DNA of 9,285 nucleotides from an uncultured Prevotellaceae bacterium (GTDB lineage: Bacteria; Bacteroidota; Bacteroidia; Bacteroidales; Bacteroidaceae), in the NCBI GenBank assembly GCA_946403615.1, contig CAMJAO010000068.1, positions 1-9,285 of the forward strand. The letters run 5' to 3'. The notes under the pieces were generated by a model that had not been told where the DNA came from, made no database searches, and saw only the letters and a program-made list of their open reading frames with translations. A program made the translations under genes and the position numbers. Below, one piece after another: positions 1 to 6,578 of this stretch (position 1 is the first letter of the stretch; every line of letters begins with the position of its first letter).

Positions 1-196
1 GAAGGGGAAAGCCACACCCCAAGGACACGCTGCCTTCTATGATTCCCAACTACTCCCATAATAATCCTCTCCCATGACACCCATGACTCCCATGACTCCC
101 ATCTACTCCCATTGCACCCATCCACTCCCATTGTACCCATCCACTCCCATCCCCCAAACGACCAAACGACTAACCCCCTAAACGACCAAACTAACC
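1..196. repeat. Intergenic region with CCCAT short-period repeat array upstream of the helicase gene
   Basis: No gene is visible here. CCCAT occurs at 55, 71, 80, 89, 98, 108, 117, 127, 136 and 146, so from 71 onward the units are 9 or 10 bp long. From 98 they form a 19-bp higher-order unit (98-116, 117-135, partial 136-150). A second motif, AAACGAC, follows at 156, 164 and 180 and reaches almost to the ATG at 197. The first 13 bases (gaaggggaaagcc) resemble the end of the G-rich dispersed element seen near 9043-9205, but this is weak. I see no TAnnTTTG promoter box, so the promoter of the next gene may lie outside the window or be atypical. The units are too short and have no unique spacers, so this is not a CRISPR array. 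Confidence 0.75.
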
Positions 197-3100
197 ATGA
201 CTTCCCAAGAACTATTCAATCGAGTGAGCGATATTATCGGCATGGTGCGCGACGGCGACTCCACGGCGATGATCAACCGCATGATGCACGACACCCTGGT
301 ACTGACATGTAAAGAGGGTGTGCGCGACACACACCGTGCCTTCGGCAACCTTTTCTCACAAGTGGATTACCTATGCCGAGAGCACCGTGTGAGCACCCCC
401 GACCTCATCGCCATACAAACCATGCGTCGCCATACAAACCATCAAGCACCCATCGCCCACGATGACCTGATGTATGACCTACGTGCGCTGTGCGTGTTCA
501 TCGCTGCTGTGCTTGACACCTCTATTCCAGCCAACATCATAGGGAAGATTCCCGCCACACACAAACCTGTCACACGGAGCCATGAGGACAAAGCGCCCTA
601 TGTGCGTTGCATCGTGAAGAGTTTTATCGGCTCCACGCTCATCGTGAGCACCGACCGCGAGACCGACGACACCCTCACCGTGGACTGGCAACCCGAGGAG
701 AACGGTTACCTGACACGCATCCTTCGAGAAGGAATGCAACTGAACCTGCTCGACAGCGAAGTGACTGAAGGCAATGACGGCACACGCATCTATCGTCCGC
801 GACTCATCATCGTCGAGCCCGATTACCTGATAGACATCAGCTCATTGGCATCATGCTATATCGAATGCGGACACCACCCGTTGCTCTACACGCTGAAAAG
901 GATGGGACAAAAACCGCTGTCGCAAGCCATTCTGTTGGGTAATTATGCCAGCAAAGCGCTCGACGATATCATCCATCTGGAGGGACAGGCCTACGACTAC
1001 CGCCAGACCATGGTACAGGCGTTTCGCGAGGCTGCCCTCGAATACTGCGCCTGTCCGGGGTTCAATGATGTGCAGTTTGCCAAAGACGCATGGGCACAGG
1101 CACACAACATCGCCGAGGCGGTCGAGGTGCTGTTCCGTCAGTTCGACCGCAAAGACGCCATCCTCGAGCCGTCATTCGTTTGTGAACGACTGGGGGTGAA
1201 GGGACGCGTTGACTTGATGACGAAAGACTTGCGCCTGCTTGTCGAGCAGAAATCAGGTAAAAACTGGTGGATAGAACAAGGAAGGAACAGCCCGAAAGGA
1301 TTCATGCATCTGGAAAACCACTATGTGCAGATGCTGCTCTACTACGGTGTGTTGCGGTATAATTTCGAGGTGGGCATGAAACATATCAACGAATATCTGC
1401 TCTACTCCAAATTCCCCGCCGACAAGGGACTGCTCTTCTCCACCTATACCGACCAGATGTTCCGCGAGATACTGCGCTATCGCAACCAAGTGGTCGCCAC
1501 AGAGTTTCACGTGGCACGTTATGGTTTCGGCAGTCTGTTGGCACTGTTCAAACCCGAAACTTTCAACACCGAGAACAGTAACAGCAAACTCTACCTCAAC
1601 TACACCTATGCTGAGCACAAGGCACTGACCGATCCGTTACACGCTCTCTCGCCACTGGAGAAAAATTACTTCTGCCGAATGATGACATTCGTATTTCGCG
1701 AACAGATGATCAATCGTGTGGGTAACGCCGATGGCAAATCCTTCAACAGCGCTGACCTATGGAACATGCCTATAGAGGAGAAGCGCGAGTCAGGAAATAT
1801 TCTGACAGGACTGCGCATCAGCCAGAAAACCAGCAGCGACGACCAAAGCGGCATCGACACCATCACGCTCGACATACCGACCTATGGCGACGATTTCCTG
1901 CCCAATTTCCGTTTAGGCGACATGGTCTATCTCTATGGTTACCGCGCCGACTCAGAACCCGATGTGCGCCGGAGCATCCTCTTCACAGGCAACATCACGC
2001 GGTTGCGCACCGACAGTGTGACGGTGGTGCTACGCAACGGGTTGAAGAACGGTGACCTGTTGACCGACGATGCCCTTTACGCCATCGAACATAACGGCAG
2101 CAACATGGCCGACAGTGCCATCAGCGCACTGCATCAGTTTGTCTGTGCCACAGACAGCCGCCGCCAACTGCTCCTCTCACAACGGGCGCCATTGTGCGAC
2201 ACATCGCTCACGCTCACACGTTCATATCATCCTGATTATGACGAGGTAGTGTTGAAAGCCAAACAAGCGCTCGACTATTTCCTCTTAATCGGTCCGCCGG
2301 GAACGGGCAAGACTTCGATGGCGCTGCGATTCCTTGTACAAGAGGAACTGACCAACGCCGACGCTTCGCTGCTGCTGATGTCATATACCAACCGGGCAGT
2401 TGACGAAATATGCGGTATGTTGTGCGACGCCGGCATCGACTTTATCCGTATCGGCAACCGCTACAGTTGCGACAACCGCTACCACCCGTATCTTCTGGAA
2501 GAGAGAGCCAAAGCCACCCCGCGCAGGGCGGATATCAAACGGATATTGCAGGAGTGCAAGGTCATTGTGGCCACCACCTCGATGATGAGCAGCCGGCAAT
2601 ATATCTTCTCACTCAAACGATTTACACTTGCAATCATCGACGAGGCGAGTCAGATACTCGAACCCAACATCATCGGTCTGCTCTCGGCCCATACCGACCC
2701 GCGTGCCGCCTTCCTAAACGGACAACAGGCCAACTGCATCCAACGGTTTATCCTTATCGGCGACCATAAACAACTGCCTGCCGTGGTGCAACAAAACGAG
2801 CATGCCTCGGAAGTCGTGGAACCGATTTTGCAGGATATCTGCCTTGACAACTGCCGCCAGTCGCTTTTCGAACGGCTTATCCGCATGGAGCGCAAACAGG
2901 GGCGCGACACCTTCATCGGCATCCTGCGCAAACAAGGGCGCATGCATCCCGACATCGCAGAGTTTCCCAACCGTATGTTCTATGCGAAAGAGCGGTTGGA
3001 ACCCGTTCCCCTACCCCACCAGACGGAGATGGCACTGGATTACAACGAGCCTTCGACCGACGAGATGGACGACATACTGAAAAGCCGCCGCATGGTATTC

Positions 3101-3571
3101 ATCCCCTCAGAGCCTTGCAGCGAAGAGAATCTGTCAGGAAAATCAAATATCAACGAAGCGCGCATCGTGGCTGATGTGCTGCGCCGTATCTACCGTTTCT
3201 ACGGCGAGAAGTTCGACACCGCCAAGACCGTCGGCGTGATTGTGCCATATCGCAACCAGATAGCCATGATACGCAAAGAGATAGAGAAGACGGGCATAGC
3301 GCCTCTGCTCGACATCTCCATTGATACGGTGGAGCGCTATCAAGGCAGCCAGCGCGATGTCATCATCTATTCATTCACCGTGCAAAACATCTACCAGTTG
3401 GAGTTCCTGACCGCCAACTGCATCGAGGAGGACGGGATGATTATCGACCGCAAGCTGAATGTGGCCATTACCCGCGCACGCAAACAGATGATTATGACGG
3501 GACATGTGGAAACACTGAAAAACGACCCCGTCATCGCTGAATTGATAAAGTATCTTGGAGTTGAGAATTGA
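197..3571 (+). CDS. Dna2-like PD-(D/E)XK nuclease / SF1B helicase fusion
   Basis: A cytoplasmic protein of 1124 aa expected to be an ATP-driven DNA helicase with an attached nuclease. The middle part shows the RecB/Cas4/Dna2 nuclease signature: His303 as a possible motif I, Asp339 in GRVDLM, Glu350-x-Lys352 in VEQKSGK, and QxxxY at Gln378-Tyr382. The C-terminal third has an ordered SF1B (Upf1/Dna2-type) helicase: Walker A GPPGTGKT at 699-706, Walker B DEASQ at 815-819, motif III GDHKQLP at 855-861, RMHP at 915-918, VPYRNQ at 1016-1021, motif V VERYQGSQRD at 1045-1054 and motif VI NVAITRARK at 1088-1096. Residues 1-280 match no domain I can name. Residues 560-615 may be the small beta-rich domain found before this helicase core. 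All catalytic residues are present. The C-C-C set that would complete a Dna2/Cas4 iron-sulfur cluster after QxxxY is not seen (only Cys493). The ATG at 197 is the first start that gives a coherent N-terminus; there is no Shine-Dalgarno. The gene stands alone on its strand. Family membership is clear; its role in replication, repair or defence is inference. Confidence 0.9.
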   Translation: MTSQELFNRVSDIIGMVRDGDSTAMINRMMHDTLVLTCKEGVRDTHRAFGNLFSQVDYLCREHRVSTPDLIAIQTMRRHTNHQAPIAHDDLMYDLRALCVFIAAVLDTSIPANIIGKIPATHKPVTRSHEDKAPYVRCIVKSFIGSTLIVSTDRETDDTLTVDWQPEENGYLTRILREGMQLNLLDSEVTEGNDGTRIYRPRLIIVEPDYLIDISSLASCYIECGHHPLLYTLKRMGQKPLSQAILLGNYASKALDDIIHLEGQAYDYRQTMVQAFREAALEYCACPGFNDVQFAKDAWAQAHNIAEAVEVLFRQFDRKDAILEPSFVCERLGVKGRVDLMTKDLRLLVEQKSGKNWWIEQGRNSPKGFMHLENHYVQMLLYYGVLRYNFEVGMKHINEYLLYSKFPADKGLLFSTYTDQMFREILRYRNQVVATEFHVARYGFGSLLALFKPETFNTENSNSKLYLNYTYAEHKALTDPLHALSPLEKNYFCRMMTFVFREQMINRVGNADGKSFNSADLWNMPIEEKRESGNILTGLRISQKTSSDDQSGIDTITLDIPTYGDDFLPNFRLGDMVYLYGYRADSEPDVRRSILFTGNITRLRTDSVTVVLRNGLKNGDLLTDDALYAIEHNGSNMADSAISALHQFVCATDSRRQLLLSQRAPLCDTSLTLTRSYHPDYDEVVLKAKQALDYFLLIGPPGTGKTSMALRFLVQEELTNADASLLLMSYTNRAVDEICGMLCDAGIDFIRIGNRYSCDNRYHPYLLEERAKATPRRADIKRILQECKVIVATTSMMSSRQYIFSLKRFTLAIIDEASQILEPNIIGLLSAHTDPRAAFLNGQQANCIQRFILIGDHKQLPAVVQQNEHASEVVEPILQDICLDNCRQSLFERLIRMERKQGRDTFIGILRKQGRMHPDIAEFPNRMFYAKERLEPVPLPHQTEMALDYNEPSTDEMDDILKSRRMVFIPSEPCSEENLSGKSNINEARIVADVLRRIYRFYGEKFDTAKTVGVIVPYRNQIAMIRKEIEKTGIAPLLDISIDTVERYQGSQRDVIIYSFTVQNIYQLEFLTANCIEEDGMIIDRKLNVAITRARKQMIMTGHVETLKNDPVIAELIKYLGVEN

Positions 3572-3593
3572 ATCCGAAAACCCGAAGAAATAG

Positions 3594-3630
3594 AAAATCC
3601 CGGAAAACCTGTCGGCTTTCCGGGATTTTT
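3594..3630 (+). terminator. Intrinsic terminator between convergent genes
   Basis: A perfect 13-bp stem pairs 3594-3606 (aaaatcccggaaa) with 3617-3629, around a 10-nt loop. It ends in TTTTT on the plus strand, 23 bp after the helicase stop codon. The 5' arm begins with AAAA, so the minus-strand transcript of the membrane-protein gene also meets a hairpin ending in TTTT. It probably works in both directions, better in the plus direction. Confidence 0.88.
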
Positions 3631-3652
3631 ATAAGAGGTTTCTGCTCTGTTA

Positions 3653-4252
3653 TCATGCTCCAGCAATAGCAGCGATGATAGCAAGTGCAAAGAATGCCAG
3701 ATAGATGATGGTGAGCACGCCGAAGAATACACACACATTCTTCCATAAGCGCAAACCGTCTTCCAGGTCTTGCGGACCGCCATAGAGTGCTGCCTTTTTC
3801 AGTTTTGACGCCGACGAAAGTGCCCAAATCGTAGGCAAGAGGAATATCGCCAAAATGACGATGTAGAAAACAAAAACTACCCTAAAAATAGTTTCTGTCG
3901 CGCCACGGTAATCATAGCCGTAACCAAATGTACGGCTAGACATCAAATCCGACACGTTGATGGCTGCCACTAAAAATAAGACGATACCAAGAATGATCAT
4001 GATCAACATCACGATGGAAAGGAATTTGGTCCATCCGGCGATGGATTTCAAATGTGAGCGTCCATAGTCTGTGACAAACAATGAACCGCTATTGCCTTGT
4101 CCCGTGAAGTTGGGGAAGCCTTGTTGCTGATACTGCTGATAACTCTGCTGATCATACTGCTGCCCGTAAGGCTGCCCATACGTTTGTCCACCCATTTGTG
4201 TCTGGTCAGGGTTAATGGGCGGTACGCCCGGATTGTTTTGATAGTTGTCCAT
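3653..4252 (-). CDS. DUF5362-like small membrane protein with Q/Y-rich N-terminus
   Basis: A 199-aa protein with no signal peptide. Residues 1-57 are hydrophilic and low-complexity, rich in Gln, Tyr, Gly and Pro (for example QPYGQQYDQQSYQQYQQQG at about 27-45), followed by a conserved-looking stretch at 58-76 ending SHLKSIAGWTKF. Three predicted membrane helices lie at about 77-99, 123-145 and 172-196. Between the second and third is an amphipathic segment (SASKLKKAALYGGPQDLEDGLRLWKN) typical of a Bacteroidetes membrane family I recognise as DUF5362; that assignment is from memory. Function is unknown and no catalytic motif is visible. The gene lies downstream of dsbD on the same strand with a 155-bp gap, so it may be read through from dsbD or have its own promoter; I see no clear TAnnTTTG box. 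ATG at 4252 is the only sensible start. The general layout (disordered tail plus C-terminal helices) also recalls CD225/DUF4870 proteins, which is the main alternative. Confidence 0.8.
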   Translation of the reverse strand: MDNYQNNPGVPPINPDQTQMGGQTYGQPYGQQYDQQSYQQYQQQGFPNFTGQGNSGSLFVTDYGRSHLKSIAGWTKFLSIVMLIMIILGIVLFLVAAINVSDLMSSRTFGYGYDYRGATETIFRVVFVFYIVILAIFLLPTIWALSSASKLKKAALYGGPQDLEDGLRLWKNVCVFFGVLTIIYLAFFALAIIAAIAGA

Positions 4253-4407
4253 AAATGATATATTTTAAGATTTGAGATTTGAGATTTGAGGTTGGAGATC
4301 ACCTTGGCTTTGACGTAAGGTCGTTAATGACCTTAAAGACCTTAATGACCCTCAGGAATGGAGCAGATACTCCTCAATCAGTGAACTATTGTCTCCACTC
4401 CTCTCCT
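4253..4407. repeat. Spacer with 7-bp (GATTTGA) and 9-bp (GACCTTAAT) tandem repeats
   Basis: The spacer between dsbD and the membrane-protein gene contains three exact head-to-tail copies of GATTTGA at 4269-4289 plus a degraded fourth (GGTTGGA, 4290-4296). A second tract at 4316-4352 contains GACCTTAAA, GACCTTAAT and GACC, and can fold into a 7-bp stem (taaggtc 4316-4322 with gacctta 4329-4335, loop gttaat). No T-run follows the stem on the minus strand, so it is not a convincing terminator for dsbD. No ORF or RNA gene is apparent. Confidence 0.75.
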
Positions 4408-6489
4408 TCACTCCTTAAATATCTTTCCCCCTTCATCCAAGAATTTGAGGAAGTCGCCGACATCCTCTTTGTAACTGAATGAGCGGGTAAGCGGGCGCCC
4501 CTCATTATCGACCAGCACATAGAGCGGTTGGGTGAGATAGCCGAATTTCGTCTCCTCCAGATAGCTCCATTTGTCGCCTACGGTGCGCAATGTCTTTTTG
4601 CTGCCGTTGGGCATCGTCACCTCCACCTTCTCCTTCAGCGGGGTCTTGTCATCGACAAAGAGCGAGATGAGCACATAGTCTTTCGTCAGCCGGTCCGCCA
4701 CTGTGGGATCAGTCCATACGGCGGCTTCCATCTTACGGCAGTTGACACAACCGAAGCCCGTGAAGTCGAGAAATACGGGCTTGCCGTGTTCTGCAGCGTA
4801 GGTCATACCTTCGTCATAATCGGTGAACTGTGCGCGCACCTCCTTGACATTGAGGTTGAAATCCTGCGTGTTCATGGGCGGTGCAAATGCGCTGACGGCT
4901 TTGCAGGGTGCGCCCCATAATCCCGGCAACATATATACCGAGAAAGCGATGGAGCACAGTCCGAGCATGATACACAACACGGGCATGGGTTTGCGCGGCT
5001 CACCATCGACCATGTCACTCTGAAATTTCAGCACACCTATCAGATACAACCCCAAGAGGAAGAAGATGGCTATCCACAATGAGAGAAACACCTCGCGGTC
5101 GAGCAGATGCCAACCGTATGCCAAATCGGCCACAGAGAAGAATTTCAGGGCGAAGGCCAGTTCTATGAAACCGAGCGTCACCTTGATGGTGTTCATCCAT
5201 GAGCCGGATTTCGGTGCCTGCTTCAACCATGCGGGAAAGAGTGCGAAAAGTGTGAACGGCAAGGCCAACGCCAATGCGAAGCCCAACATGCCGAACGCCG
5301 GACCCAGCCAGTTGCCGGAGGTGGTGCCCTCTACCAACAAAAGTCCTACGATGGGGGCGGTGCATGAGAATGACACCAACGCCAATGTGAACGCCATGAG
5401 GAAGATGGAGAGCAGTCCGCTGGTCTTTGTGGCTTTGTCATCTACCTTGTTGGCCCATGATGACGGCAGACGCAACTCAAACCATCCGAAGAAGGAGAGC
5501 GCGAACACCACCAATAGCAGGAAGAAGAAGATATTGAAAACGGCGTTTGTGGCCAGATCGTTGAGTTTCTGCGCCCCGAAGAGCGTAGTGATGAGCACAC
5601 CGAGTGCCAGATAGATGACCACAATGGAGACACCATAGGTCAATGCGTCGCGTAAGCCTTTTTTCTTGTCTTTCGACCTTTTGAGAAAGAAACTCACCGT
5701 CATGGGGATGATGGGCCATACACAGGGGGTGAAAAGCGCCAACAGTCCACCCACAAATCCCATCAGAAAGATGTAGAGCCACGAATGGTCAGTGATGCGG
5801 TCGCCGTTGAGTGTATCCAACTCCGCCACCCGGGGCTGCCACCATAGGTTGTGGCGGGCATCTGCCGAGAGCGTGTCAACCGTCAGTGCCGCAGCGGCGA
5901 TGGTGTCCACAGCCGCCGGCAGCGTGTCAGCAATGGCCACAACCTCTTCCGCAGGCACAACAGGCGCTAAGGCTTCAGGCTCTTGTTGGGTCTTCTCAGC
6001 AGGAGCGGCAGCGGTTTTTTCCAGTCCCTTGCCCGTAAAATCAGCCTCAACACTGGTGGGCGGCATACACATCTGGTCATTGCAAGCGCCATATTCCAGA
6101 TAGCCCTTGATGTGATATTCCGGCTCGGTCACCTGGTATTTCTGCACGAAAGTGACCTGACGCTCGAAAAAGCGCACACGCATGCCGAAAATCTTATCAT
6201 CCTCAGATACTTCCTTGCCTTTGGCGATAAGTTTTCCAACGGGTTTCGCTCCTTGCGACTGCTCGTCATTGTAGGTGGCGGAGACAGGACCGCCATCACC
6301 GAGATCTGTGGAATAGACATGCCATCCCGCGTCGATGGTACCGGTGAAGACCACCTCCACTTCCGTGGGCGATTTCTGTTGCTGCTGTACGGTGAAATGC
6401 ACGGGCATGCCTCCTTGCGCCCATGCCGACAGCGACATCAACCATGCCGCCGCCAACACCCAAACAAACTTATTTTTACCTAATAACAT
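4408..6489 (-). CDS. dsbD: Thiol:disulfide interchange protein DsbD (protein-disulfide reductase)
   Basis: An inner-membrane protein of 693 aa that passes electrons from cytoplasmic thioredoxin to periplasmic thiol proteins. All three modules are present. A signal peptide covers about 1-24 (AWA before Gln25). The periplasmic alpha domain spans about 26-155 with Cys136 and Cys141 in YGACNDQMCMPP. A linker of Ala/Pro/Glu/Asp-Thr composition covers about 155-235. The membrane domain has about eight helices (237-523), with the redox cysteines Cys256 in FTPCVWP and Cys376 in SFSCTAP. The C-terminal thioredoxin-like gamma domain has CVNC at 581-584 and the expected cis-Pro655 in TQPLY. The alpha-domain cysteines are spaced CX4C rather than the CX5C of E. 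coli DsbD. Length is greater than the E. coli protein mainly because of the linker. The start at 6489 is fixed by the signal peptide directly after it. It lies 87 bp downstream of the desulfidase gene on the same strand; no TAnnTTTG box is seen in that gap, so co-transcription is possible. Confidence 0.95.
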   Translation of the reverse strand: MLLGKNKFVWVLAAAWLMSLSAWAQGGMPVHFTVQQQQKSPTEVEVVFTGTIDAGWHVYSTDLGDGGPVSATYNDEQSQGAKPVGKLIAKGKEVSEDDKIFGMRVRFFERQVTFVQKYQVTEPEYHIKGYLEYGACNDQMCMPPTSVEADFTGKGLEKTAAAPAEKTQQEPEALAPVVPAEEVVAIADTLPAAVDTIAAAALTVDTLSADARHNLWWQPRVAELDTLNGDRITDHSWLYIFLMGFVGGLLALFTPCVWPIIPMTVSFFLKRSKDKKKGLRDALTYGVSIVVIYLALGVLITTLFGAQKLNDLATNAVFNIFFFLLLVVFALSFFGWFELRLPSSWANKVDDKATKTSGLLSIFLMAFTLALVSFSCTAPIVGLLLVEGTTSGNWLGPAFGMLGFALALALPFTLFALFPAWLKQAPKSGSWMNTIKVTLGFIELAFALKFFSVADLAYGWHLLDREVFLSLWIAIFFLLGLYLIGVLKFQSDMVDGEPRKPMPVLCIMLGLCSIAFSVYMLPGLWGAPCKAVSAFAPPMNTQDFNLNVKEVRAQFTDYDEGMTYAAEHGKPVFLDFTGFGCVNCRKMEAAVWTDPTVADRLTKDYVLISLFVDDKTPLKEKVEVTMPNGSKKTLRTVGDKWSYLEETKFGYLTQPLYVLVDNEGRPLTRSFSYKEDVGDFLKFLDEGGKIFKE

Positions 6490-6507
6490 TGTATAATCAC
6501 TATTATC

Positions 6508-6578
6508 AATTCACAATTACCAATTCGTCATTCTTCATCGCGAAACGAGCATTCGACATTCGCCATTCGTCATTCGTC
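6508..6578. repeat. Degenerate 7-bp repeat tract (ATTCGTC) between the desulfidase gene and dsbD
   Basis: Units ATTCGAC, ATTCGCC, ATTCGTC and ATTCGTC follow head to tail at 6551-6578. Earlier units ATTCGTC (6523) and ATTCTTC (6530) precede them, and looser CAATTNNC units begin near 6508. The tract fills most of the 87-bp gap and its end overlaps the desulfidase stop codon at 6577-6579. No hairpin with a T-run is visible, so neither gene has an obvious terminator here. Confidence 0.72.

Noticed and set aside
55..190. CRISPR-like array upstream of the helicase gene
   Set aside because: Units are only 9-10 bp, contiguous and without unique spacers of 30-40 bp, and no cas gene is present; the Cas4-like domain in the next gene belongs to a Dna2-type fusion.
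112..312. 66-codon plus-strand reading frame beginning in the repeat array
   Set aside because: Its first half is translated repeat (HPSTPIVPIHSHP) and the rest overlaps the helicase gene in another frame; no independent support.
197..3571. Helicase gene as part of an antiphage defence island
   Set aside because: No partner gene of a known defence system lies beside it; neighbours are housekeeping genes and composition is uniform. Some Dna2-like fusions act in defence, but nothing here supports it.
4316..4335. Terminator for dsbD at the 7-bp stem
   Set aside because: The stem is A/T rich, lacks a following T-run on the minus strand and is explained by the GACCTTAAT repeat.
5066..5614. 182-codon plus-strand frame opposite dsbD
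   Set aside because: Composition (rich in Asn, Ser, Lys) mirrors the reversed membrane-helix codons of dsbD; no start signals or homology.
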